From NCBI GenBank assembly GCA_031266115.1, contig JAISBQ010000194.1, positions 1-8,521 on the forward strand: a stretch of 8,521 bases of DNA, written 5' to 3'. Under the pieces are notes generated by a model. The model made no database searches and was not told the origin of the DNA. It saw nothing but the letters and a program-made list of their open reading frames with translations. A program made the position numbers and the translations under genes. Positions 1 through 6,370 of this stretch are shown one piece after another; within the stretch, counting starts at the first letter, position 1; every line of letters starts with the position of its first letter. The DNA comes from Bifidobacteriaceae bacterium (GTDB lineage Bacteria > Actinomycetota > Actinomycetes > Actinomycetales > WQXJ01).

Positions 1-1088
1 ACCCGCCCCCCCGCCCGAACCCCGGGCCCTCCCCACCCAGCGCCCCACTCCCGACCACCCGACCCTTCGCCCCACCGCCCGGGGATCCGGGTCGCGCAAT
101 CCGGGCAGCGACCATCGGCCGTCAACCGATAGCCGACGATGGCGTACCCTCGCCGCTCCACCAACGCACCGTGGCAGTGGGGACACAAGGTGGTGCCGCC
201 ATCGTCGGTGTGAACGTTGCCGAGATAGACGTACCGCAGGCCGGCCTCGCGAGCGATGTCCCGCGCCCGATTCAGGGTCGCCACCGGTGTCGGCGGCACG
301 TCCCGCATCCTGGCCGCCGGGTGAAAAGCCGAGAAGTGCAGGGGAACATCCGGCCCGAGGTGTCCAGCCACCCACCGGGTCAGCTCCCGCACCTCCCTCG
401 GCGAATCGTTGAATCCGGGAATCACCAGCGTGGTCACCTCCACCCATGCTGGGCTTTCGTGGACGGCAAACTCCAGGGTCTCCAGGACCGTGGCGAGCCG
501 CCCGCCGGTCACGCGCCGATAGAAGCCGGCGGTGAAGGCCTTGAGGTCAATGTTGGCTGCATCCATCACCGCGAACAGGTCTCGCCGGGGCGCCGGCTCG
601 ATGTACCCGGCCGTCACGGCGATGTTCGCAAGCCCGAGGTCCCGGCATGCGACCGCCGTGTCGATGGCGTATTCGGCGAACACGATCGGATCGTTGTAGG
701 TATAGGCGACGCCAAGGCATCCCGCGGCCCGCGCCGCATCGGCGATCTGGGTTGGTGTGGCCCGGCCGGCCATCGCCTCCATCGCCCGCGCCGTGGACAG
801 CTCCCAGTTCTGGCAGAAACGGCATCTCAGGTTGCATCCGACGGTCCCGAAGGAGAGCACCCGCGAGCCTGGCGCCACGTGGTACAGCGGCTTCTTCTCG
901 ATGGGATCCATCTGGAAACCGCTCGTGCGCCCGTATGCCGTCAGCTCCATTGAGCCGCCGGTGTTCCTCCGGACAAAGCAGTATCCTCGCTGGCCATCCC
1001 GCAGATGGCAGCGTCGCGGACACAGGTCGCACCCGATCCGTTCGGTATCCACGCGATGCCAGTAGCGTGCCGGCGCTCCGCCCGCCAT
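1..1088 (-). CDS. amrS: AmmeMemoRadiSam system radical SAM enzyme AmrS (3' end beyond window)
   Basis: Radical SAM protein of the AmmeMemoRadiSam system. Such enzymes use a 4Fe-4S cluster to cleave S-adenosylmethionine; the substrate here is unknown. The frame is open from ATG 1088 to the window edge (362 codons, no stop). N-terminal cysteines C20, C23, C27 and C37 form a CxxCPRxC...GYC motif. The radical SAM motif CNLRCRFC supplies C85, C89 and C92. YTYNDPIVFAEY lies at 129-140 and LVIPGFND at 221-228. A C-terminal zinc-ribbon-like pair follows (CPHC 302-305, CPDC 328-331). After the usual family end (IPGRWG, about residue 340) the frame continues as a Gly/Arg-rich tail, so the true stop should be near the edge. 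TGAGG 12 nt upstream is the likely ribosome binding site; the TGA within it is the amrA stop, so translation is probably coupled. Last gene visible in amrB-amrA-amrS. Confidence 0.95.
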   Translation of the reverse strand, partial: MAGGAPARYWHRVDTERIGCDLCPRRCHLRDGQRGYCFVRRNTGGSMELTAYGRTSGFQMDPIEKKPLYHVAPGSRVLSFGTVGCNLRCRFCQNWELSTARAMEAMAGRATPTQIADAARAAGCLGVAYTYNDPIVFAEYAIDTAVACRDLGLANIAVTAGYIEPAPRRDLFAVMDAANIDLKAFTAGFYRRVTGGRLATVLETLEFAVHESPAWVEVTTLVIPGFNDSPREVRELTRWVAGHLGPDVPLHFSAFHPAARMRDVPPTPVATLNRARDIAREAGLRYVYLGNVHTDDGGTTLCPHCHGALVERRGYAIVGYRLTADGRCPDCATRIPGRWGEGSGGREWGAGWGGPGVRAGGR

Positions 1089-1097
1089 CGCTGCGCC

Positions 1098-1655
1098 TCA
1101 CCGCTCCTCGTGGAACGCCGTCACCGCATAGCGCCACAACGCCATTTCGCCCGCATAACCGGCGGACAATCCCGCCTTGACGAGCAGGTGGGCGAGGAAC
1201 ACGGCCGGATCCGGGAGGTCGTGCCACACCTGCGGCAGGAAGGTTGCTCGCCGTGGGCCGACCTGGAGGATCACACCGTCAACTCCGGGCCTCAACTGGT
1301 CGAGCGCCTCGGCGCGAGAGGCGAACGCCATCGGTTTGGGGACACCGAGCACCGACACCTCTACCCGCAGGCCCGCCACCTCGTCCCGGCTCACGGGTCT
1401 GAACCGGGGATCGCGGAAGGCGGCCGCGACAACGTTAGACCGGACGTCATCGTCCAACGCCCGCCATGCCTCGAGGGTGCCGGTGCACCCACGGAGTCGC
1501 CCCCCATCCGTCAGAGTGACAAAGCTCGCCCCCGGTTCGCGCGCCCACCGCGCGCCCGGGGGCGTCGGTGATCGCGTCCCGGCCATCCTGCCGACGATGG
1601 CGGCCCTCGCCAGGGCGGTCAACACCGGTCCGGCGTCCGGCGGCAGGCCGGTCAT
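1098..1655 (-). CDS. amrA: AmmeMemoRadiSam system protein AmrA (AMMECR1 domain)
   Basis: AMMECR1-domain protein of 185 aa; the family's biochemical role is unsettled, and in this operon it is taken to act with AmrB and AmrS. Family hallmarks are visible: LRGCTGTLEAW at 54-64 (the conserved LRGCIG-type motif around C57), AAAFRDPRFRPV at 77-88, LRVEVSVLG at 96-104, and FLPQVW at 139-144 followed by a helical C-terminal part. Length is normal for a single-domain AMMECR1 protein. The ATG at 1655 overlaps the amrB stop in an ATGA (1652-1655), typical of translational coupling. A longer in-frame upstream extension exists but would lie inside amrB and has no family similarity, so it is rejected. The stop is 9 nt before the amrS start. 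No signal peptide or membrane segment; cytoplasmic. Confidence 0.95.
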   Translation of the reverse strand: MTGLPPDAGPVLTALARAAIVGRMAGTRSPTPPGARWAREPGASFVTLTDGGRLRGCTGTLEAWRALDDDVRSNVVAAAFRDPRFRPVSRDEVAGLRVEVSVLGVPKPMAFASRAEALDQLRPGVDGVILQVGPRRATFLPQVWHDLPDPAVFLAHLLVKAGLSAGYAGEMALWRYAVTAFHEER

Positions 1656-2461
1656 GCTCCTGCTCCGCGCAGTGGGGCCGGCTCGTCGAACCGGATGCAG
1701 GCGTATCCCACTACCCGGGCCATGTCGCCGCACGTGTCGCCGGAGTTGCAGGCGCCCACGAGCTGGGGCACCAGGTGACGACGGCGCGCAGCCACGAGCA
1801 GCCCGTTCACCGGCCACACACCGCACGCCTGGTCGGCATCCAACGGACCGGACAGGTCGACGATTTGCGCAATGGTCGCGGCGTCCCGCCGGCACGCCTG
1901 GGGGTACGCCAGGTAATGGGACAGATCGGAACTCACCACGATCAGCGTCTCGGGGCCGCCCCACACGGCGTCGAGGACATCTGCCACATCCTCGGCCCCC
2001 ACCCATCCGACAGCGAGGGGCACGACATCGGCGTCGGGCAGCGTGTGCTGGAGGAACGGGAGGTGAACCTCGAGGGAATGCTCATAGGCGTGGGCCGCGC
2101 GGCTCGTTGTGACGTGCGGCAATCCCGCCACTGCTGCGACGCCGTCGGCCCACACCGGGACGTCACCAAGCGGTGTCGCCAGCGCGTCCGCGTCCGGCAG
2201 CGCAAGCGCCGGCAATCCCACTCGGTGACAAGGACCGAGCAGCACCACATGGCGGATGAGGTTGGCGGCGGGAGGCAGGGTCGCATAGCCGAGGGCCGCC
2301 ATCGTCCCCGAGTACCGGTAGCCTGCGTGCGGAACGATCATGGCTTTGGGTGGTGGGCCAGGATCAGCGACAGCCGCGACCAGACCATCGACCGTGCGGC
2401 GCAGTGCCGCACTCGACTCCGGATAGAACGTGCCCGCGACGGCGGGCTGCCTGACACGCAT
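1652..2461 (-). CDS. amrB: AmmeMemoRadiSam system protein AmrB (Memo-like)
   Basis: Memo-family protein of 269 aa, related to extradiol-dioxygenase-like folds; human MEMO1 has been described as a metal-binding redox protein. It starts MRVRQPAVAGTFYPES, the classic N-terminus of the family, which fixes the start at ATG 2461. Visible motifs: VPHAGYRYSG (H45), LLGPCHRVG (H79), EHSLEVHLPF (H128, H133), VVSSDLSHY (D179, H182) and ACGVWPVNGLL (C213). H45, H79 and C213 match the positions of the metal-site residues of MEMO1 (His49, His81, Cys244), by my alignment from memory. A GAGGGG sequence 6 nt upstream of the ATG is a good ribosome binding site. The same frame stays open upstream to 2824, but that part reads through a palindrome and has no similarity. 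First gene of the minus-strand operon; its stop overlaps the amrA start. Confidence 0.95.
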   Translation of the reverse strand: MRVRQPAVAGTFYPESSAALRRTVDGLVAAVADPGPPPKAMIVPHAGYRYSGTMAALGYATLPPAANLIRHVVLLGPCHRVGLPALALPDADALATPLGDVPVWADGVAAVAGLPHVTTSRAAHAYEHSLEVHLPFLQHTLPDADVVPLAVGWVGAEDVADVLDAVWGGPETLIVVSSDLSHYLAYPQACRRDAATIAQIVDLSGPLDADQACGVWPVNGLLVAARRRHLVPQLVGACNSGDTCGDMARVVGYACIRFDEPAPLRGAGA

Positions 2462-2510
2462 CAGCAACCCCTCATTGGTCTGCTCACTGTGGCGGCGGGG
2501 CACGCGGCGA

Positions 2511-2547
2511 CATCGCGGCGCCCCGCGATGGGACTCTTCGCAGGTTA
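2511..2547 (-). promoter_or_regulatory. Possible amrB promoter with 5'-leader hairpin
   Basis: On the minus strand a TAACCT (-10-like, TAnnnT form, 2547-2542) is followed by a hairpin with an 8-bp perfect stem (CATCGCGG / CCGCGATG) and 4-nt loop at 2511-2530, about 50 nt before the amrB ATG. Transcription from this -10 would start near 2535 and place the hairpin at the very 5' end of the mRNA. No convincing -35 box is seen, so this is inference. Confidence 0.3.
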
Positions 2548-2674
2548 CCCGCCGGCAAGTGGGCGATTCCGGGACCATCGGGCCACGTGGCTGGGTCCGA
2601 AGGCGTGACCTGCGGTGATGCTGGACGATGCCGGACGGATCGCGACCCTGGTCGTCGCGTGCTGCCGCGGACCG

Positions 2675-2731
2675 CCAGCCGAGCCTGTGCAAGATCGCGT
2701 TCAGAATGCGATCTTGCACAGGCTCGGCTGG
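2675..2731. repeat. Perfect 24-bp inverted repeat with 9-nt loop
   Basis: The arms at 2675-2698 and 2708-2731 are exact reverse complements over 24 bp. The 9-nt centre can pair further (G-T, T-A, T-A around CAG). It ends 9 nt before the ATG of the truncated ATPase (2741) and lies about 210 bp upstream of the divergent amrB. There is no T-run, so a standard intrinsic terminator is less likely. It may be two abutting ends of a lost insertion element, a REP-like hairpin, or an operator. Confidence 0.85.
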
Positions 2732-2740
2732 GCTCGTTGG

Positions 2741-2888
2741 ATGATGACCCCGCGTGACGCTGCCAGCCGGATCCGCGAACTGATGCGCTGGTACCCCGTG
2801 GTCGCCGTGACAGGACCACGCCAATCCGGCAAGACTACGTTGTTGCGGTCTGTGTTCCCCGACTGGGACTACGTCAACTTCGAGTCAC
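2741..2888 (+). pseudogene. N-terminal fragment of AAA/DUF4143-type ATPase, cut by MITE-like element
   Basis: About 49 residues match the N-terminus of the AAA_14/DUF4143 ATPase family, whose full proteins are usually about 380-450 aa. From ATG 2741 the peptide has an amphipathic opening helix (RIRELMRWYPVVAVTGPRQS is characteristic), a Walker A motif GPRQSGKTT at 25-33, then FPDWDYVNFESP, which matches the strand following Walker A. The frame then runs into the MITE-like element at CTAG (2889) and loses all similarity. No downstream portion with Walker B or the C-terminal DUF4143 domain is recognisable after the element, so the insertion was accompanied or followed by deletion. The frame stays open to 3061 only by chance. 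Not expected to be functional. Confidence 0.8.
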
Positions 2889-3018
2889 CTAGTGTCGCGA
2901 ACCGGAAACTCGTCGCATACATATGGTTTCTGCGTGGGATGCATCGCAAGGCGCGGACCTGCGGGGAGGCGCCCACGCCAGAAGCATATTGCGGCGAATT
3001 TCCGGCGAGGGACACTAG
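2889..3018. mobile_element. MITE-like palindromic element, copy 1 (130 bp, CTAG ends)
   Basis: Bounded by CTAGTGTC (2889) and GACACTAG (ending 3018). The two ends are inverted repeats: about 28 bp match apart from a short mismatch block (CTAGTGTC, then CCGGAAA, TCG and CGC in common), and pairing continues imperfectly inward for about 55 bp, so the whole element can fold into a long hairpin. It encodes nothing convincing. A similar element in the opposite orientation lies at 6930-7049, sharing an identical 26-bp run and a 19-bp run; copy 1 carries about 10 extra central bases. The CTAG ends suggest insertion at a TA within CTAG, as in IS630/Tc1-type elements (inference). Confidence 0.8.
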
Positions 3019-3143
3019 GACCTGTGGTGCCCCCCTTCCCACCTGGGACGCGGTACGGTGACGAGCGAAAACCGGCCAGGGCCGCCCGTACCCCCGACGC
3101 TGCGCCCTGGTCTGTCCAAGACCGGGAGACAGGTGACCGATTA

Positions 3144-3602
3144 ATGGCTCGGCGTGGGGCGGTGACACTTCGCGTGGTACTTGGTGTTCTGCTGGCGGGA
3201 ACGGTGACTGCGCAAGTGCTGACGCCCGGTGCGGCGGCCCGGGTTGGCGCCCAGTATCCCGAGGTCGCGCGCCTCGAAGTGCCCTATTCAGTGGCAGCGA
3301 TCCTGGCACTTGTCTGTCTTCAGGTGGCACTGGCCACAGTCTGGTGGCTGGTCACGGCGAGGGCACGGGGACTCGTGCGCACACCCAGGACTATCCGATG
3401 CCTCGACGTTCTGGCCGCGTGCGGGGGCGTGCTCACCGGGTTGTCCGCGGGCGTGCTAGTCCATGTGCTCGCGGTGGTCAAGCTCGGCGGTCCGGCCGTC
3501 GTGCTCACTCTGGCGGCGTGCGTGCTAGCCGCCATGGCACTGGTAGTTCTCGCGGCTGCGGCCCGCAGTGTCCTCGCCGCGCGGATCGGCCGCGCGGCGT
3601 AG
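3144..3602 (+). CDS. DUF2975-type membrane protein
   Basis: A 152-aa protein with four predicted membrane helices (about residues 9-27, 47-70, 86-110 and 117-140). The segment QYPEVARLEVPYSVAAILAL followed by a second helix and a short basic loop (RARGLVRTPRTIRCLDVL) is the pattern I recognise for DUF2975, a small four-helix family of unknown function. Start ATG 3144 is preceded by AGGTG at 3131-3135 with 8-nt spacing. An upstream in-frame extension to 2892 only reads through the MITE-like element. The protein ends RIGRAA, shorter than the charged C-terminal tail I expect in the family. DUF2975 genes are commonly followed by a small XRE/Cro-type regulator gene; none follows here, so the locus may be incomplete. 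A hairpin overlaps its last codons. Confidence 0.75.
   Translation: MARRGAVTLRVVLGVLLAGTVTAQVLTPGAAARVGAQYPEVARLEVPYSVAAILALVCLQVALATVWWLVTARARGLVRTPRTIRCLDVLAACGGVLTGLSAGVLVHVLAVVKLGGPAVVLTLAACVLAAMALVVLAAAARSVLAARIGRAA
3575..3599 (+). terminator. GC-rich hairpin at the end of the DUF2975 gene
   Basis: A 10-bp perfect stem (CGCCGCGCGG / CCGCGCGGCG) with loop ATCGG ends one base before the TAG stop at 3600-3602. It could end transcription, but no T-run follows and the stem is within codons, so it may simply reflect GC-rich coding sequence. Confidence 0.35.
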
Positions 3603-3718
3603 ACCGGCCAATCCGATCCGCCGCTCACCACCGAGAGGCTGACGGGAACACACCGACGATGACGGTCCCACCGGCCGCCGAGGCGTAGACACGTCGCCAA
3701 GTGCCTTGATGATTCATC

Positions 3719-3890
3719 GGAGCAACTTCGCTCAGAGGAACTTCGCGGCACTTTCGGGGATCATCACGGGCGATGTCACCGAATGGTCTTGTGTTGTCCC
3801 AGGTCAACGGGTCGCGTGTGAGCTGGGGGTAGAGTGCGCCCACCCGAAAGTGCCGCGAACTTTCACTCAGAGCAACTTCGAGGCGTTGTC
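3719..3890. repeat. Nested inverted and direct repeats, probable insertion-element remnant
   Basis: TTCGCGGCACTTTCGGG (3742-3758) is repeated exactly in reverse complement at 3843-3859, and the match extends to 20 bp with one mismatch. Around these, CTCAGAG(G/C)AACTTCG(C/A)GGC occurs as a direct repeat at 3731-3749 and 3866-3884 (17 of 19 identical), and a further AGCAACTTCG lies at 3721. Multiple short repeats at element ends are known from families such as IS21, but no transposase is present. The stretch from 3603 to 3902 has no gene I can support; this repeat nest is all I see in it. Confidence 0.7.
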
Positions 3891-3902
3891 GGGGACCTCA
3901 TC

Positions 3903-4193
3903 GTGACCGTGATGGTTGTGGCCACCGTGCCGACCTTGACGGTGATCGTGCCGGTTCCCGTCCGCTTTGCTCTGACTGTGCCCGACGTGCTGACCGTGGC
4001 GATCCTCGGCTTCGACGACTGGAAGGTCACCGCCGAACTCGCCGTACCGGCAGCGGTCTACGCGCATGCGGGCACCGTCATGGACGTACCCTTCACCAGA
4101 CGTAGCCGCGTGACAGCTGGTATGCCGCCGGCGGGTCGGCCAGCGCGGTCTGATCGGGACGCGCCAGGCCGCCCGCCACGTCGCCGGAGCTAG
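3903..4193 (+). pseudogene. Possible short coding remnant (Val/Pro-rich)
   Basis: From GTG 3903 the plus-strand frame gives about 65 residues with GC-rich third positions and a hydrophobic beta-like pattern (VTVIVPVPVRFALTVP, then FDDWKVTAELAVPAAVYAH). Beyond about 4095 the frame becomes Arg/Pro-rich and overlaps the better supported minus-strand reading, so only the first part looks real. The phrase VTAELAVP resembles VIAELTVP in the minus-strand LamG remnant, so both may come from the same kind of repetitive surface or tail protein. No family recognised. Confidence 0.25.
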
Positions 4194-5299
4194 ATGGCCG
4201 CGGAGTGAGCAGTGCCAACGCCGCGGTCAACCGGGCGTGCACCGATTGGAGTTCGGCGAGCGGAGCACCCGTCCGAATACTCACCGCGCGGGCAGCCGCA
4301 ATGGCTTCGGCGAACACTCTCCACGACGCCTCGGTGTAGCCGGCAGCGTCGAGTCCTGTGGTCACAGCAAGCGTCTCGGTCAACACCACTGCAGCGGCTT
4401 TCGCAGCATCTCCGGTCGCCCCATCCACAACGGCCGCTGCATCAGCAGCAGCCGCGCTCACCGCGTCACCGGCCGAGGTAGCCGCGGCCATAGCTGCATC
4501 GAGAGCCGCTGCCGCGAGCGCATCCGTGGCCGCATCGAGCACCTACGAATCCGGTTCGGGCGTTTGCGCAGCCGCTGGCACCAAGGCCGTGATCGCTGCC
4601 TGAATGCGCACCTGAGCTGCAACGAAGTCCGTCGCGTCCGACGATGGCGTCGCCGCCGACAATACGGCCGTCGCCCGAGCTACAGCCTCGGCTACCAGGG
4701 TGAACGCACGTGGCTGGGGCCGGTGGCTCCCGCGATCAGATCGGTGCCGTCGCGCAGCCGTTGGTAGATCTCTCCAGCAGAGCCGGGGTAGTACGTGCCG
4801 GGTGTCACAGCAACAGCCACGTCCATCTGCGGCACATCGATGGGAATGCTTGGCACCGTGAGTTCGGCGATGACGGTGACAGGCTTCAGGTCGAGGTCCG
4901 CGCCGCCGTAATTCTGCTCGCGAGTGAACCGGACGTCGATGGCGCGAATGGTGCCACTCGTGTCTACCTCGTCGGTCGATACCAGGGTGGCCGGGTCCCG
5001 TTGAGGTAGAGCCTGACTATCCCGTCTCCCCCAACAGACTGGGCTTTCCACGTCACGGCGACATGCGTCCACGTGTTGGCCGACACGGTGGTGCCCGATC
5101 CGATGGTGGCCGTCGCTTTCGTGGCAGCCGACCCCGTGTCATCCTGCGACTCGATCCTGAATTGGTTGTCATCCCCAATCATGATCGAGTATCCGGGGTA
5201 GTCTGTGTCGTTGCCACCCTTGTTCAAGATTGCTCGGTAGCTACCTTGTGTGGTTTTCACCATCGCGTGACGGCTATTCACGGGTGCGGGTGCGGACCG
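4093..5299 (-). pseudogene. Decayed LamG + FIVAR-domain protein (surface or phage tail type)
   Basis: Minus-strand coding segments that join only across frame changes. From about 5299 to 4997 there is part of a LamG (concanavalin A-like) fold: AILNKGGN, YPGYSIMIGDD, FRIES, ANTWTHVAVTW and RLYLNG. At about 4997 one base appears lost: YLNG should continue DPATLVSTDEVDTSG in the next frame, which runs to 4692 and includes VTVIAELTVPSIPIDVPQ and TYYPGSAGEIYQRL. A second frame change near 4700-4715 leads into AFTLVAEAVARATAVLSA, a FIVAR-like unit, which meets a TAG at 4543-4545. Then an Ala-rich helix and a second FIVAR-like unit (YTEASWRVFAEAIAAARAV) end at 4093. There is no N-terminal signal or start: the 5' side stops at 5300. 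LamG and FIVAR domains occur in adhesins, glycan-binding proteins and phage tail proteins; I cannot choose between these. Confidence 0.7.
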
Positions 5300-5393
5300 T
5301 TATGGTCTGCCGCCCGCAAGCGCGGTCAGTATAGGCACAGGTCCCGGCGTACGGGCGCGCCATCCGGCGCCGCGGTCGGCCGCTCGCCGAGCC

Positions 5394-5750
5394 TCACCGG
5401 TTGGCTTCCGCCACATGCTCGACGTTGAAGCGGGTCATCTCGGCGATCAACTCGAAAGGGATCGGCCCACTCCAGGGGAACTGGACGGCACCCTTGGATG
5501 TTCTGTATCCGACAAGACGTTCGGCGAAAGCCTCAATGGCACCCGGCGTCGGGTAGACGCCCAGGTGGTTGGTCATTCCGGCGAAGTGCATGACAGGGCG
5601 GCCCTGTGTGAACGTCGGCATCCCGTAGGAGATCGTCTCGACGGCTCCCGGGGCAGAGCGCGCAACCGTTGACCGCACCTGCTCCAAGATCGCTCGCCGC
5701 TCGCCGTCGAAGCCGGCCAGGTATTCATCCACTGATGCTGGGGCCGCCAT
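5394..5750 (-). CDS. DUF1801 (YdhG-like) family protein
   Basis: A 118-aa protein matching the DUF1801/YdhG-like family, a small alpha-beta fold of unknown function; some bacterial members have been proposed to act as iron chaperones. Landmarks: VDEYLAGFDGERRAILEQVR at 8-27 (conserved opening helix), ETISYGMPTF at 38-47, FAGMTNHLGVYPTP at 56-69, and YRTSKGAVQFPW at 82-93, followed by a C-terminal helix. Length is normal. ATG 5750 is chosen because a TACACT -10 box lies 6 nt upstream, giving a leaderless mRNA, and no ribosome binding site is present. It follows the acidic-protein gene after 39 nt but seems to have its own promoter. Cytoplasmic; nothing suggests it is damaged. Confidence 0.85.
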   Translation of the reverse strand: MAAPASVDEYLAGFDGERRAILEQVRSTVARSAPGAVETISYGMPTFTQGRPVMHFAGMTNHLGVYPTPGAIEAFAERLVGYRTSKGAVQFPWSGPIPFELIAEMTRFNVEHVAEANR

Positions 5751-5762
5751 CCGGCGAGTGTA
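5751..5762 (-). promoter_or_regulatory. Leaderless promoter -10 box of the DUF1801 gene
   Basis: TACACT (5762-5757, minus strand) fits the actinobacterial TAnnnT -10 consensus and is separated from the ATG at 5750 by CGCCGG, so transcription would begin at or next to the start codon. No clear -35 box and no Shine-Dalgarno sequence are present. Confidence 0.5.
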
Positions 5763-5789
5763 GCGGGCCGTGTGCCCACCGGGTGCCCG

Positions 5790-6305
5790 TCACCGACGGC
5801 GGCGCCGAGTCACATGAACAACTCTGTCAACGGTCCGTCCAGCGCCCGGGACTGGAGGACGAGCGCCAGGTGAAGAAGCGTCAGTTCGTTTCAACACCAG
5901 GTCACTTGGCATCGTCTGATCGAACCAGGTGAACGGGTGATGCGCCGCCAGGATGGCAGGCAGCAAGGGGTAGTCCCGCATCACCGGAACTTCCCACTCG
6001 TTCCACCGACAGCGGTCGTCGAAACCATCACTGACGGCATCCCAGTCGTCGTCATGCACCCACGAGTCGTCATCGTCACCGCGATCATCGTCACCCGGCC
6101 CACGGGCGGGAATCTCGTCAAACAACTCCGGCATGTCGTCTAGCTGGGCGCGAGCGTCGTCGAGACACATACCCATGAGCAGTTCGTCCGCGAAGCAGCC
6201 AGGCCAGTCGAACGGCAGAACTCCTTCGGCGATCTCGTCCGCCACTGCCTCGCACCGCTCCGCAAACTTCGCAGCCCATGCCCTGTTCTCATCAACCAAC
6301 ATCAT
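5790..6305 (-). CDS. Unrecognised acidic protein, second gene after HTH protein
   Basis: I do not recognise this family. From ATG 6305 it gives 171 aa (a TTG at 6320 would add five). It opens with a helical part (AWAAKFAERCEAVADEIAEG at 9-28), followed by LPFDWPGCFADELLMGMCLD, with two Cys (37, 47). The middle is strikingly acidic (residues 71-97, runs of three and four Asp), then comes a Trp-containing part (CRWNEWEVPVMRDYPLLP, HHPFTWFDQ). The last 30 residues are basic and end in RRRRR, possibly read-through beyond the original end. It lies 65 nt after the HTH gene on the same strand, so co-transcription is likely. No membrane segment or signal peptide. No clear ribosome binding site at either start. 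An acidic partner of a DNA-binding protein, possibly a toxin-antitoxin-like or phage-derived pair, is only a guess. Confidence 0.6.
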   Translation of the reverse strand: MMLVDENRAWAAKFAERCEAVADEIAEGVLPFDWPGCFADELLMGMCLDDARAQLDDMPELFDEIPARGPGDDDRGDDDDSWVHDDDWDAVSDGFDDRCRWNEWEVPVMRDYPLLPAILAAHHPFTWFDQTMPSDLVLKRTDASSPGARPPVPGAGRTVDRVVHVTRRRRR

Positions 6306-6370
6306 CACGCGCAGATCCAACCCATCGAATGGCGTGACCTGATGCAGCGGCTCCGACTTGAGTCACGAAG

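Noticed and set aside
547..1227. A minus-strand 226-codon frame within amrS
   Set aside because: Arg/Pro/Gly-rich out-of-frame reading of amrS; the correct frame carries CNLRCRFC and other radical SAM motifs.
171..2608. Several long plus-strand open frames opposite amrB, amrA and amrS
   Set aside because: They are antisense shadows in GC-rich DNA; the minus-strand readings have clear family motifs and coupled starts.
2462..2824. N-terminal extension of amrB by about 120 codons
   Set aside because: It reads through the 24-bp palindrome and the antisense of the ATPase fragment; the family start MRVRxPAVAGxFYP lies at 2461 with a ribosome binding site.
2892..3143. Upstream extension of the DUF2975 frame
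   Set aside because: It translates the MITE-like element; ATG 3144 has a good ribosome binding site and begins the first membrane helix.
3320..3843. Minus-strand frames opposite the DUF2975 gene and the repeat nest
   Set aside because: Composition is Arg/Ser-rich with no recognisable motif; antisense or repeat-derived.
4212..4767. Plus-strand frames opposite the LamG/FIVAR remnant
   Set aside because: Arg/Ser-rich readings without motifs; the minus strand shows domain-like peptides despite its breaks.
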